Shown here: positions 1 through 8,434 of the stretch, piece by piece | Layout: each line of letters starts with the position of its first letter | Position numbering within the stretch: position 1 is the first letter of the stretch | NCBI RefSeq assembly: GCF_000725625.1 | Contig: NZ_JOHS01000010.1 | Span: 385,820-449,819 of the forward strand | Source: Streptomyces sp. NRRL F-6676 | GTDB lineage: Bacteria > Actinomycetota > Actinomycetes > Streptomycetales > Streptomycetaceae | Direction: 5' to 3' | Length of the DNA stretch: 64,000 nucleotides | The notes under the pieces: model-generated | Database searches by the model: none | Told to the model about the DNA's origin: nothing | What the model saw: the letters and a program-made list of their open reading frames with translations, nothing else | Translations under genes and position numbers: made by a program

Positions 1-369
1 GCGCTCGCCAAGTGGCGGGCCACCGCGCGCGAGGCCGGCAAGCAGTCCCGCCGGGTCCGCTTCCCGGAGGTCGCGGACGCCGCGACGACCAGACAGGTTG
101 CCGCACTTCTGGCCAAAGCCGACCTCGCCGCCGTACTGCACTCGGACTTCGAGTACGGCAGCACACCGCTCGCCACCGCCGAACTCCCCGCCGACGGCGA
201 GATCGTGCTGGTCGTCGGCCCCGAGGGCGGCGTCGCCGCCGACGAGCTGGCGCTGTTCCGGGAGGCGGGTGCGAAGGCGTACGTGCTGGGCCGTAGCGTG
301 TTGCGCACCTCGACCGCCGGCACGGCGGCCGCCGCCCTGCTCCTCGGCCGCACCGGCCGCTGGTCGTAG
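1..369 (+). CDS. rsmE: 16S rRNA m3U1498 methyltransferase RsmE, C-terminal part (5' end outside window)
   Basis: Open in frame 1 from the window edge, 122 codons, about half of the roughly 250-residue family length. The SPOUT knot is visible: LVVGPEGG followed by LGRSVLRTSTA, the SAM-binding knot of RsmE, which methylates U1498 of 16S rRNA in the 30S subunit. The N-terminal PUA-like domain lies outside the window. The next gene follows after 22 bases on the same strand, so co-transcription is likely. Confidence 0.9.
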   Translation, partial: ALAKWRATAREAGKQSRRVRFPEVADAATTRQVAALLAKADLAAVLHSDFEYGSTPLATAELPADGEIVLVVGPEGGVAADELALFREAGAKAYVLGRSVLRTSTAGTAAAALLLGRTGRWS

Positions 370-391
370 AAGTCCTCGGGGGACCTCGTCC

Positions 392-784
392 ATGGAACTC
401 GCCCAAGTCCGGCTGCTCGTCAGCGACTTCGCCGCCTGCTACCGCTTCTACGCCGACGTCCTCGGCCTCAGGCCCCAGTCGGGCGCGGCGGACGGACCGT
501 ACGAGAAGTTCAGCCCGGCCACCGGCTCCGCGGGCATCGCGTTGCAGGACCGGGCGATGATGGCGCGGATCCTGGACGAACTGGGCGACGAGGCGACCGG
601 CCACCGCTCACTGGTGGTACTGCGCGTCGACGACCTGGACGCCTACTGCGCACAACTCGCCTCCCGGGGCGCGACCGTGCTGCACGGTCCCGCGCCCATG
701 ACGGACCGGATGCGCGTGGCCCACCTCAAGGACCCCGAGGGCAACGTCGTCGAGTTGCAGGAGTGGCTGCTGCTGCGCGCCTGA
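392..784 (+). CDS. VOC (glyoxalase/bleomycin resistance) family protein
   Basis: 130 residues, a single VOC module with paired beta-alpha-beta-beta-beta units. The N-terminal pattern VRLLVSDFAACYRFYADVLG and the C-terminal DPEGNVVELQEW are typical. The first metal-ligand position carries no His, so it may not be a classical metal-dependent glyoxalase. The substrate cannot be read from sequence. The ATG at 392 opens right after the GPEGG methyltransferase gene, in a GT-rich spacer with only a weak GGGGGA ribosome site. It is probably the second gene of the rsmE transcription unit. Confidence 0.85.
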   Translation: MELAQVRLLVSDFAACYRFYADVLGLRPQSGAADGPYEKFSPATGSAGIALQDRAMMARILDELGDEATGHRSLVVLRVDDLDAYCAQLASRGATVLHGPAPMTDRMRVAHLKDPEGNVVELQEWLLLRA

Positions 785-860
785 CGCGCGCGCCCTTTGC
801 CGCCGGGGGTGGCCGTATGCGCCCTACCGCCGCGCCGGGGGCGGTGGCAGGCTGCCGCGC

Positions 861-1406
861 ATGAGGGCAATGACGCGCTCGAAGGGCGGCCGGGCGGCCG
901 CCGTCGCCGGTCTCGTCGTGGTCGCCGTCGGTGCCGTGGTCGCCTGCGAACCCGGCGCCCTGGGCGGGATGTCGGTCGCCTACACCACCGACCAGGCCGC
1001 CACCCACGAGCTCGAACGACGGCATGTCGACCTGAGCTGGCTGAGCTGCACCGCCGACTACGGGGACAGGGCGTCCGGCACCAAGTCCCCGTCCGCCGCC
1101 GCGAAGACGGTCGTCTCCGTCGACTGCCGGGGCAGGACGGACGACGGCAAGGACGTCACCGTCAAGGGCCGCATCACCCGTGCGGTGGACGGCAAGTGCG
1201 TCCGCGGCGGGCTGCGGGCCACCGTCGGCGGCAAGCAGGTCTTCCGCGTCGACGGCCTCGGCGACTGCGAGGGCGCGACCCCCACCCCGCCGGCCACCTA
1301 CCGGCCGAACACCCCCGGCCGCCCCGGACCCACCGTCACGGTCACCGCCACCCGCACCATCTGGTGCCACGGCGACCCCACCTGCTGGCCCGTGGAGGGC
1401 AAGTGA
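861..1406 (+). CDS. Small Cys-rich lipoprotein of unknown function
   Basis: 181 residues. A basic start and a hydrophobic stretch (AVAGLVVVAVGAVVAC) end in a plausible lipobox with Cys at residue 29, so export and lipidation are inferred. The mature part contains several more Cys residues (SWLSCTADYG, VDCRG, GKCVRGG, GDCEG, WCHGDPTCW) that could form disulfides. The C-terminal region is Pro/Thr rich. A downstream ATG (870) gives an alternative start. I do not recognise the family. It sits between the VOC gene and the tricorn gene, both on the same strand. Confidence 0.7.
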   Translation: MRAMTRSKGGRAAAVAGLVVVAVGAVVACEPGALGGMSVAYTTDQAATHELERRHVDLSWLSCTADYGDRASGTKSPSAAAKTVVSVDCRGRTDDGKDVTVKGRITRAVDGKCVRGGLRATVGGKQVFRVDGLGDCEGATPTPPATYRPNTPGRPGPTVTVTATRTIWCHGDPTCWPVEGK

Positions 1407-1440
1407 TCCGGAACCCTGTCCGCGCGGCCCGGTCGGTGCA

Positions 1441-1453
1441 TAGGGTGAGCTGG
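1441..1453 (+). promoter_or_regulatory. -10 element giving a probable leaderless tricorn transcript
   Basis: TAGGGT at 1441-1446 is followed by six bases and then the GTG at 1453. This spacing would put the transcript 5' end on the start codon. No ribosome-binding sequence precedes the GTG, which fits a leaderless mRNA. Inference from geometry only. Confidence 0.5.
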
Positions 1454-4400
1454 TGACACAGCCCGCATCGCCCGCGTATCTCCGGTTCCCGCATCTGCAC
1501 GGCGACACGGTCGCCTTCACCGCCGAGGACGACGTCTGGGTCGCGCCCCTGGACGGTGGCCGCGCCTGGCGCGTCAGCGCCGACAACGTCCCCGTGAACC
1601 ATCCCCGCATCTCCCCGGACGGCACCCGGCTCGCCTGGACCTCCACCCGCGACGGCGCCCCCGAGGTGCACCTCGCGCCCCTGGACGGCGGGTCCGCGAC
1701 CCGTCTCACGTACTGGGGGACCAGGACCCAGGTCCGCGGCTGGACCCCCGACGGCGAGGTGCTCGCGCTCAGCACCCACGGCCAGTCCTCGCTGCGCCGC
1801 ACCTGGGCCCGCGCGATCCCGCTCGACGGCGGCCCCGCCACCACCCTGCCCTACGGCCCGGTCGGCGACGTCGCGTACGGGCCGCACACGGTGCTGCTCT
1901 CCGCCACCATGGGCCGGGAGGCCGCCTGGTGGAAGCGGTACCGCGGCGGCACCGCGGGCAAGCTGTGGATCGACCGCGAGGGCGACGGCGAATTCGTCCG
2001 GCTGCACGAGGAGTTGGACGGCAACCTGGAGTACCCGTCGTGGGTCGGTGACCGGCTGGCGTTCCTCTCCGACCACGAGGGCACCGGCGCCCTCTACTCC
2101 TCCCTCGCCGACGGCTCCGACCTGCGCCGCCACACCCCGATCGACGGCTTCTACGCCCGCCACGCGGCCACCGACGGCACCCGTGTCGTCTACTCCTCCG
2201 CCGGCGAGCTGTGGATCCTGGACGACCTCGACGGCGCCGAGCCGCGCCGCCTGGAGATCCGGCTCGGCGGGCAGCGCGTCGACCTCCAGCCCCAACCGGT
2301 TAGCGCCGCCCGCTGGTTCGGTGCCGCCGCCCCCGACCACACCGGCCGCGGCAGCGCCGTAGCCGTACGCGGTGCCGTGCACTGGGTCACCCACCGCTCG
2401 GGCCCCGCCCGCGCGCTCGCCGACGAGCACGGCGTACGCGCCCGGCTGCCGCGCACCTTCCGCTCGGAGGGCGAGGAGTGGGTGGTGTGGGTCACCGACG
2501 CCGAGGGCGAGGACGCGCTGGAGTTCGCGCCCGCCACCGGCAGCGCCCCCGGCGCCACCCCGCGCCGGCTCGCCGCCGGGCAGCTCGGCCGGGTGCTCGG
2601 GCTCGCCATGGCGCCCGACGGCAGCAAGGCCGCCGTCGCCTCGCACGACGGGCGGATCCTGCTCGTCGAACGGGACAGCGGCGAGGTCCGTGAGGTCGAC
2701 CGCAGCGAGGACGGCGAGGCGAGCGGGCTGGTCTTCTCGCCCGACTCCGCCTGGCTCGCCTGGTCCCACCCCGGCGCGCGCCCGCTGCGCCAGCTCAAGC
2801 TCGCCAACACCGCCGATCTGTCGGTGACCGAGGCCACCCCGCTGCGCTTCCGCGACTTCTCGCCCGCCTTCACCCTCGACGGCAAGCACCTGGCGTTCCT
2901 CTCCGCCCGCTCCTTCGACCCGGTCTACGACGAACACGTCTTCGACCTGGCGTTCGTCGGCGGCGTACGCCCGCATCTGATCACGCTCGCGGCGACCACC
3001 CCGTCCCCGTTCGGACCGCAGCGGCACGGCCGCCCCTTCGACGCGCCCGACAAGGACGAGACCCCCGACAGCGAGGGCACCCCCACCACCCGTATCGACC
3101 TGGACGGACTCGCCGACCGGATCGTCCCGTTCCCCGTCGAGGCCGCCCGCTACTCCACCCTGCGGGCCGCCAAGGACGGCGTGCTGTGGCTGCGCCACCC
3201 CCTCCAGGGCGTCCTCGGCTCCTCGCGCGCCACCCCCGAGGACCCCGATCCCAAGACCGACCTGGAGCGCTACGACCTCGTCCAGCAGCGCGTCGAACAC
3301 CTCTCCGGGGACGCCGACCACTACGCCGTCACCGGCGACGGCAAGCGGGTGCTGCTGTGGACCGACAGCCGGCTCAAGGTCGTCCCCAGCGACCGCCGCG
3401 CCTCCGCCGACGAGGACAGCGACACCAACATCTCCGTCGACCTCACCCGCGTCCGGGGGACCGTCGACCCGGCCGCCGAGTGGCGGCAGATGTACGACGA
3501 GACCGGCCGCCTCATGCGCGACAACTTCTGGCGGCCCGACCTCGGCGGCACCGACTGGTCCGCCGTGCTCGACCGCTACCGGCCGGTCCTGGACCGGCTC
3601 GCCACCCACGACGACCTCGTCGACCTGCTCTGGGAGGTCCACGGCGAGCTGGGCACCTCGCACGCCTACGTCACCCCCGGCGGAGCCTGGGGCGGCTGGT
3701 CCGACCGGCGGCAGGGGCTGCTCGGTGCGGACATCTCCCGTCACGAGGACGGCAGTTGGCGCATCGACCGGGTGCTGCCCTCGGAGACCTCCGACCCCGA
3801 CGCGCACGCCCCGCTCGCCGCACCGGGCGTCGCCGTGCGCGCGGGCGACGCGATCGTCGCCGTCGGCGGGCGGCCGGTCGACCCCGTGACCGGGCCCGGG
3901 CCGCTGCTCGTCGGCACGGCGGGCAAGCCGGTGGAGCTGACGGTGTCCCCGGCGGGCGGCGGCGACCTGCGGCACGCGGTCGTGGTGCCGCTGGAGGACG
4001 AGGAGCCGTTGCGCTACCACGCGTGGGTCGCCGACCGGCGGGCCTACGTCCACGAGAAGTCCGGCGGTCGGCTCGGCTATCTGCACGTGCCGGACATGGT
4101 CGGCTCCGGCTGGGCCCAGCTCCATCGCGACCTGCGGGTGGAGGTCGTCCGGGAGGGCCTGGTGGTCGACGTACGGGAGAACCGGGGCGGGCACACGTCC
4201 CAGCTCGTGGTGGAGAAGCTGGCGCGGCGCATCGTGGGCTGGGACCTGCCGCGCGGGATGCGGCCGTACAGCTACCCGGAGGACGCGCCGCGCGGCCCCG
4301 TCGTGGCCGTCGCGAACGAGTTCTCCGGGTCGGACGGGGACATCGTGAACGCGGCGGTGAAGGCGCTCGGGATCGGGCCGGTGGTGGGCACCCGGACGTG

Positions 4401-4653
4401 GGGCGGTGTCATCGGCATCGACAGCAAGTACCGGTTGGTGGACGGGACGTTGGTGACGCAGCCGAAGTACGCGTTCTGGCTGGAGGGGTACGGGTGGGGC
4501 GTGGAGAACCACGGCGTCGACCCGGACGTGGAGGTGGTGATGGCGCCGCAGGACTATGCGGCGGGCCGCGACCCTCAACTGGACGAAGCGATCCGGCTGG
4601 CCCTGGCGGCCCTGGAGGAGACGCCGGCGAAGCAGCCGCCGACGCTTCCGTAG
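1453..4653 (+). CDS. Tricorn protease homolog (S41 family peptidase)
   Basis: 1066 residues, matching the roughly 1070-residue family length. The N-terminal half has repeated propeller motifs (ISPDGTRLAW, WTPDGEVLAL, FSPDSAWLAW). The C-terminal half has a C1 domain, a PDZ domain near residues 760-850 and the peptidase core. The catalytic set of Thermoplasma tricorn (S745/H746, S965/D966, E1023) aligns with S736-H737 in GTSHAYV, S960-D961 in FSGSDGD and E1018 in VENHG. It is expected to trim peptides produced by the proteasome in the cytoplasm. The GTG start is set by the -10 element 6 bases upstream. Confidence 0.93.
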   Translation: MTQPASPAYLRFPHLHGDTVAFTAEDDVWVAPLDGGRAWRVSADNVPVNHPRISPDGTRLAWTSTRDGAPEVHLAPLDGGSATRLTYWGTRTQVRGWTPDGEVLALSTHGQSSLRRTWARAIPLDGGPATTLPYGPVGDVAYGPHTVLLSATMGREAAWWKRYRGGTAGKLWIDREGDGEFVRLHEELDGNLEYPSWVGDRLAFLSDHEGTGALYSSLADGSDLRRHTPIDGFYARHAATDGTRVVYSSAGELWILDDLDGAEPRRLEIRLGGQRVDLQPQPVSAARWFGAAAPDHTGRGSAVAVRGAVHWVTHRSGPARALADEHGVRARLPRTFRSEGEEWVVWVTDAEGEDALEFAPATGSAPGATPRRLAAGQLGRVLGLAMAPDGSKAAVASHDGRILLVERDSGEVREVDRSEDGEASGLVFSPDSAWLAWSHPGARPLRQLKLANTADLSVTEATPLRFRDFSPAFTLDGKHLAFLSARSFDPVYDEHVFDLAFVGGVRPHLITLAATTPSPFGPQRHGRPFDAPDKDETPDSEGTPTTRIDLDGLADRIVPFPVEAARYSTLRAAKDGVLWLRHPLQGVLGSSRATPEDPDPKTDLERYDLVQQRVEHLSGDADHYAVTGDGKRVLLWTDSRLKVVPSDRRASADEDSDTNISVDLTRVRGTVDPAAEWRQMYDETGRLMRDNFWRPDLGGTDWSAVLDRYRPVLDRLATHDDLVDLLWEVHGELGTSHAYVTPGGAWGGWSDRRQGLLGADISRHEDGSWRIDRVLPSETSDPDAHAPLAAPGVAVRAGDAIVAVGGRPVDPVTGPGPLLVGTAGKPVELTVSPAGGGDLRHAVVVPLEDEEPLRYHAWVADRRAYVHEKSGGRLGYLHVPDMVGSGWAQLHRDLRVEVVREGLVVDVRENRGGHTSQLVVEKLARRIVGWDLPRGMRPYSYPEDAPRGPVVAVANEFSGSDGDIVNAAVKALGIGPVVGTRTWGGVIGIDSKYRLVDGTLVTQPKYAFWLEGYGWGVENHGVDPDVEVVMAPQDYAAGRDPQLDEAIRLALAALEETPAKQPPTLP

Positions 4654-4656
4654 GGG

Positions 4657-4985
4657 TTTTCCGCCCCCGCCGCCCCTACCCTTCCCGTCCCTTCAAGGGG
4701 CTCCGCCCCTTGCACCCCGGAGAGCTCGGGTGGGTGGGGTTGTGTGGGGGCGTGCGGGTGGGTGGGGACTTCTCGCGCAGTTCCCCGCGCCCCTTGGAAG
4801 CCGGGGGCACCCCCCGGCTTTTTAGGGGCGCGGGGAACTGCGCGAACAACCACGACGCACCCGCACCCGCCAACGCACCCACCCACCCGAGTCCTTCCGC
4901 CTATCCCCGCCCGGAGGGCGCCGGGGTCGAAGGGGCGGAGCCCCTTGAAGGGACGGGAAGGGTAGGGGCGGCGGGGGCGAAAAAA
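4657..4985. repeat. 330-bp nested palindrome (REP-like element) between tricorn and HIT genes
   Basis: This 395-base gap holds no gene. Outer arms at 4657-4720 and 4921-4985 are nearly perfect inverted copies about 64 bases long. Nested inside is a perfect 22-bp inverted repeat (4773-4794 against 4824-4845, core AGTTCCCCGCGCCCCT). At the centre is a hairpin with stem AGCCGGGGG/CCCCCGGCT and loop CAC. G/T-rich and C/A-rich stretches between the arms are also roughly complementary, so the whole element could fold as one hairpin or cruciform. Related fragments occur at 13012-13181 and 44041-44292. Confidence 0.85.
4799..4823 (+). terminator. Rho-independent-type terminator at centre of the palindrome
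   Basis: Stem AGCCGGGGG (4799-4807), loop CAC, stem CCCCCGGCT (4811-4819), then a run of T to 4823. It lies downstream of the tricorn gene and upstream of the HIT gene, so it probably ends the tricorn transcript. Confidence 0.7.
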
Positions 4986-5048
4986 ACTGCCCGGTGCGGC
5001 CGATAGCATGCCCGCAGCGTGATCCACCCGCCCGCGAGGAGGAACCCC

Positions 5049-5402
5049 ATGGCCGGAGAGCCGCAGGACGACTGCCTGTTCTGCAAGATCGTCGCGGGCC
5101 AGGTCCCCGCCACCATCGTCCGCGAGACCGACACCACCCTCGCGTTCCGCGACATCAACCCCCAGGCCCCCACCCACGTCCTCGTCATCCCCAAGGCCCA
5201 CCACCGCGACGCCGCCACCCTCGCCACCGCGGACCCCGCCCTCGCCGCGGACGTCCTCCGCGAGACTCAGGCGGTCGCCACCGACGAGGGACTCGACAGC
5301 TACCGCATCGTGTTCAACACGGGCGCCGACGCCGGCCAGACCGTCTTCCACACCCACGCCCACGTCCTCGGCGGCCGCGGCCTCCAGTGGCCCCCCGGCT
5401 AG
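5049..5402 (+). CDS. HIT family nucleotide-binding hydrolase
   Basis: 117 residues. The HIT triad HTHAHVLGG is at residues 101-109, with H101-x-H103-x-H105; the last His acts as nucleophile on nucleoside phosphoramidates and AMP-linked substrates in the Hint branch. The N-terminal CLFCKIVAGQ carries the CxxC zinc motif typical of bacterial HINT proteins. The ATG at 5049 is chosen because GAGGAGGAA precedes it; a longer reading from 5019 lacks a ribosome site. A TAGCAT hexamer at 5004-5009 could serve as -10. It lies 15 bases before the RNase Z gene, so the two are probably co-transcribed. Confidence 0.92.
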   Translation: MAGEPQDDCLFCKIVAGQVPATIVRETDTTLAFRDINPQAPTHVLVIPKAHHRDAATLATADPALAADVLRETQAVATDEGLDSYRIVFNTGADAGQTVFHTHAHVLGGRGLQWPPG

Positions 5403-5417
5403 CCCGGAGCACCCACC

Positions 5418-6323
5418 ATGTCCGCCCGCGAACTCGTCGTCCTCGGCACCGCCAGCCAGGTCCCGACCCGGCACCGCAACCACAACGGCTACCTGCTCCG
5501 CTGGGACGCCGAGGGCATCCTGTTCGACCCCGGCGAGGGCACCCAGCGGCAGATGCTGCGCGCCGGCGTCGCCGCGCACGACCTGAACCGGATCTGCGTC
5601 ACCCACTTCCACGGCGACCATTCCCTCGGCCTCGCCGGTGTCATCCAGCGCATCAACCTCGACCGCGTCCCGCACGAGATCACCGCCCACTACCCGGCCT
5701 CCGGGCAGCGGTTCTTCGAGCGGCTGCGGTACGCGACGGCGTACCGCGAGACGGTCGCGCTCACCGAGGCCCCCGTCGACACCGACGGCGTCCTGGCGCG
5801 GACCCCCGCGTACACCCTGCACACGCACCGCCTCGACCACCCCGTCGAGTCCTACGGCTACCGCCTCGTCGAGCCCGACGGCCGCCGCATGCTGCCGGAC
5901 CGGCTCGCCGCGCACGGCATCGCGGGCCCCGACATCGGCCGCATCCAGCGCGAGGGCTCCCTCGACGGGGTCCCGCTGGAGGCGGTGAGCGAGGAACGGC
6001 GCGGACAGCGGTTCGCGTTCATCATGGACACCCGGCTGTGCGAGGGCGTGCACGCGCTCGCCGAGGGCTGCGACCTGCTCGCCATCGAGTCGACCTTCCT
6101 CGACGAGGACGAGGAGCTGGCCACCGACCACGGCCACCTCACGGCGGGCCAGGCGGCCCGCGTCGCCCGGGACGCCGGGGTACGGCATCTCGTCCTCACC
6201 CACTTCAGCCAGCGCTACCCCGACCCCGCCGAGTTCGAGCGGCAGGCCCGGGCCGCCGGTTTCACGGGCGAGCTGACCGTCGCCCGCGATCTCCAACGCG
6301 TACCGGTTCCGAAACGGGTATGA
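5418..6323 (+). CDS. rnz: Ribonuclease Z / RNase Z-like metallo-beta-lactamase
   Basis: 301 residues. The MBL signature THFHGDH lies at residues 62-68, with D67 the expected catalytic base. Further metal ligands are visible in IMDTRLC and TDHGHLT, and the C-terminal LTHFSQRY is the usual last His motif. RNase Z removes the 3' trailer of tRNA precursors. The length is that of short bacterial RNase Z. The gene follows the HIT gene by 15 bases, and the TAAAAT promoter of the next gene begins just after its stop. Confidence 0.9.
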   Translation: MSARELVVLGTASQVPTRHRNHNGYLLRWDAEGILFDPGEGTQRQMLRAGVAAHDLNRICVTHFHGDHSLGLAGVIQRINLDRVPHEITAHYPASGQRFFERLRYATAYRETVALTEAPVDTDGVLARTPAYTLHTHRLDHPVESYGYRLVEPDGRRMLPDRLAAHGIAGPDIGRIQREGSLDGVPLEAVSEERRGQRFAFIMDTRLCEGVHALAEGCDLLAIESTFLDEDEELATDHGHLTAGQAARVARDAGVRHLVLTHFSQRYPDPAEFERQARAAGFTGELTVARDLQRVPVPKRV

Positions 6324-6331
6324 AAGAGCCG

Positions 6332-6346
6332 TAAAATGCTCTGATG
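6332..6346 (+). promoter_or_regulatory. -10 element with leaderless start of the deaminase gene
   Basis: TAAAAT at 6332-6337, then six bases, then the ATG at 6344. It is the best -10 match in this part of the window, and no ribosome-binding sequence precedes the ATG. The transcript is therefore inferred to start at or next to the A of the start codon. Confidence 0.55.
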
Positions 6347-7336
6347 TCCCTCCCCAAAGCCGAACTGCACCTGCATATCGAAGGCACCCTGGAACCGGAG
6401 CTCGTGTTCGAGCTCGCCGCGCGCAACGGCGTGTCCCTGCCGTACGCCGACACGGACGCCCTCCGCGAGGCGTACCGGTTCGAGGACCTGCAATCCTTTC
6501 TGAACCTGTACTACGAGCTGATGACCGTTCTGCGGACCGAGCGGGACTTCGCCGACCTCGCCGACGCCTACCTCGCCCGGGCCGCCGCCCAGGGCGTGCG
6601 GCACGCGGAGATCTTCTTCGACCCGCAGGCCCACACCGCGCGCGGCGTGGAGATGGGCACGGTCGTCGAGGGGCTGTGGCGGGCGCTGGGCAGCAGCGCC
6701 TGGAACCACGGGATCTCCACCCGGCTGATCCTCTGCTTCCTGCGCGACGAGTCCGCCGAGTCGGCCCTGCGCACCCTGGACGAGGCCAAGCCCTACCTGG
6801 ACCGCATCACCGGCATCGGACTCGACTCCGCCGAGGTCGACAATCCGCCCGCGAAGTTCCGCGAGGTCTACGAGGCCGCCGCCGCGCTCGGCCTGCGCCG
6901 GGTGGCGCACGCGGGGGAGGAGGGCCCGCCGGAGTACATCACCGAGGCCCTCGACGTCCTCGGCGTGGAACGCGTCGACCACGGCCTGCGCTGCGTGGAG
7001 GACCCGGCGCTGGTCGAACGCCTGGTCCGCGACCGCGTCCCGCTCACCCTCTGCCCCCTCTCCAACGTCCGCCTGCGCACCGTGGACAGGCTGGCGGACC
7101 ACCCCCTCCCCGCCATGCTCGACGCCGGCCTCCTCTGCACGGTCAACTCCGACGACCCGGCCTACTTCGGCGGCTACGCCGGCGACAACTTCACCGCCCT
7201 CCGCGACACCCTCGCCCTCCCCGAGGACCGCCTCCGCGAACTGGCCCGCAACTCCTTCCTCGCCTCCTTCCTGGACGACGACGAGGAACTGCGGGCGCGG
7301 TATCTGGCGGAGGTGGAGGCGTACGCGTTCTCGTAG
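6344..7336 (+). CDS. Adenine/adenosine deaminase family protein
   Basis: 330 residues of the amidohydrolase superfamily. Metal and catalytic motifs are visible: HLHIEG at residues 9-14, HAGEEG, VDHGLR and SDDPAYFGGY. The last motif is the form seen in the Aah1-type adenine deaminases rather than the SDDP(L/I)xF of canonical adenosine deaminase, so adenine deamination to hypoxanthine is my preferred reading. Adenosine deaminase is the alternative. The role is purine salvage in the cytoplasm. Its last codons overlap the putative promoter of the downstream leader peptide. Confidence 0.85.
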   Translation: MSLPKAELHLHIEGTLEPELVFELAARNGVSLPYADTDALREAYRFEDLQSFLNLYYELMTVLRTERDFADLADAYLARAAAQGVRHAEIFFDPQAHTARGVEMGTVVEGLWRALGSSAWNHGISTRLILCFLRDESAESALRTLDEAKPYLDRITGIGLDSAEVDNPPAKFREVYEAAAALGLRRVAHAGEEGPPEYITEALDVLGVERVDHGLRCVEDPALVERLVRDRVPLTLCPLSNVRLRTVDRLADHPLPAMLDAGLLCTVNSDDPAYFGGYAGDNFTALRDTLALPEDRLRELARNSFLASFLDDDEELRARYLAEVEAYAFS

Positions 7337-7348
7337 ACTCGCGGCGTG
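7334..7348 (+). promoter_or_regulatory. Putative promoter of the RlmA leader transcript
   Basis: TAGACT at 7334-7339 overlaps the TAG stop of the deaminase gene. It is followed by six bases and a GTG at 7346, the same spacing as at 1441 and 6332. It would start a leaderless transcript reading the 12-codon leader. Confidence 0.4.
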
Positions 7349-7384
7349 GCATTCATGAGCACCCCGCACTGCTGCTTCCTGTGA
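7346..7384 (+). CDS. 12-residue leader peptide MAFMSTPHCCFL upstream of rRNA methyltransferase
   Basis: A GTG-initiated reading frame of 12 codons ends in TGA at 7382-7384; an internal ATG at 7355 would give a 9-residue version. It contains His-Cys-Cys-Phe just before the stop. Thirteen bases after the stop there is a strong GC hairpin (7397-7424), and the methyltransferase gene starts 157 bases further on. Position, size and following hairpin fit a ribosome-mediated attenuation leader. I infer this from architecture; I do not recognise the peptide itself. Confidence 0.45.
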   Translation: MAFMSTPHCCFL

Positions 7385-7396
7385 CCGGAAGACACT

Positions 7397-7424
7397 GAGG
7401 GCGGCGCCGGACGGCACCGCCCTC
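7397..7424 (+). terminator. Attenuator-like hairpin in the methyltransferase leader
   Basis: Arms GAGGGCGG (7397-7404) and CCGCCCTC (7417-7424) pair perfectly. An inner GCC/GGC extension surrounds a GGAC loop, with one C-A mismatch. Downstream, CGTGCCTG (7430-7437) can pair with CAGGCACG (7501-7508), a possible alternative fold. There is no T-tract, as is common in actinomycete terminators. Confidence 0.5.
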
Positions 7425-7541
7425 CTCGGCGTGCCTGGGCGTGCATGACCTTTCCGGCGCTGCCCGTTCTCCCGTGAGGCGGCGGCCTTCCGCGCGCGTG
7501 CAGGCACGGTTCCTTCCCTTCGCCCCGGCCAGGAGTGCCCC

Positions 7542-8429
7542 GTGCCCGTGTCGCTTCCCCCTGCCCTCGTACGCTCCCTCGACCTGCTGCGCTGTCCGGC
7601 GTGCCGCACGCACCCTCTGTCCCCTGACCCGCGGGGCGCGCTGCGCTGCCCGGCGGGGCATGCCTTCGACGTCGCCCGTCAGGGCTATGCCGGGCTGCTG
7701 ACGGGGGTCCGTGCCACCAGCGGCGACGACGCCGGCATGGTCCGGGCCCGGGAGCGGTTCCTTGCCGGGGGCGGTTACACGCCCGTCCGCCGGGCCGTGG
7801 CCCGCCTCGCGGCCGGGGGCCCGGCCGGGCGGCCGGGCACGGTGGTGGACGTCGGGTGCGGCACCGGCTACTACCTGGCCGGTGTGCTCGACCGGCTGCC
7901 CGGCGCCCGCGGCCTCGGGCTGGACACCTCCGTGCGCGCACTGCGCGCGGCGGCCCGGGCCCATGAGCGTGCCGCCGCGGCGGCCTGGGACGTCTTCCGT
8001 CCCCTCCCGCTGGCCGACGCGGTGGCCGATGTCGTGCTGGACGTGTTCGCGCCGCGCAATCCGGCCGAGTTCCACCGGGTGCTCCGGCCGGCCGGCCGGC
8101 TGGTCGTGGTCCGCCCCACCGAGCGGCACCTGGCCGAGCTGCGGGGCCGGGTGCCCGCGATGGTCGCGGTCGATCCGGGGAAGGAGCGGCGTCTGCACCG
8201 GGCGCTCGACCCCTTCTTCGAGGTCGCCGCCGCCGGGCGGGTCGAGTACGTCATGGCTCTGGGCGCGGCGGAGGCCCTGGACCTCGTGGGGATGACGCCG
8301 TCCGCCCGGCACGTGAGCCGGGCCGAACTGGAGAGCGGCGGCCTTCTGGGCGGCCGGGTCACCGTCTCCGTGCTGGCCACCGCCTACCGGGTCCGCCCAC
8401 GATTGACGGGACGTCGTTCGAGTATCTAA
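7542..8429 (+). CDS. 23S rRNA (guanine-N1)-methyltransferase, RlmA/TlrB family
   Basis: 295 residues. The N-terminal zinc finger is C18-x2-C21...C36-x3-H40, followed by FDVARQGYAGLL, the family pattern. The SAM motif DVGCGTGYYL is near residue 102. RlmA(I) methylates G745 and RlmA(II)/TlrB methylates G748 of 23S rRNA; the latter contributes to tylosin or mycinamycin resistance. Which base is modified cannot be told from sequence alone. The GTG at 7542 has AGGAG six bases upstream. The long leader with a small peptide and hairpin suggests regulation by translation stress. Confidence 0.88.
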   Translation: MPVSLPPALVRSLDLLRCPACRTHPLSPDPRGALRCPAGHAFDVARQGYAGLLTGVRATSGDDAGMVRARERFLAGGGYTPVRRAVARLAAGGPAGRPGTVVDVGCGTGYYLAGVLDRLPGARGLGLDTSVRALRAAARAHERAAAAAWDVFRPLPLADAVADVVLDVFAPRNPAEFHRVLRPAGRLVVVRPTERHLAELRGRVPAMVAVDPGKERRLHRALDPFFEVAAAGRVEYVMALGAAEALDLVGMTPSARHVSRAELESGGLLGGRVTVSVLATAYRVRPRLTGRRSSI

Positions 8430-8434
8430 CCTTC

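Noticed and set aside
1342..4578. A 1078-codon antisense frame opposite the tricorn gene
   Set aside because: It has no recognisable motif and repetitive Gly/Val/Arg composition; the plus-strand gene has all catalytic residues.
4676..4965. Short reading frames inside the 330-bp palindrome
   Set aside because: They follow the palindrome symmetry and have no coding character or ribosome site.
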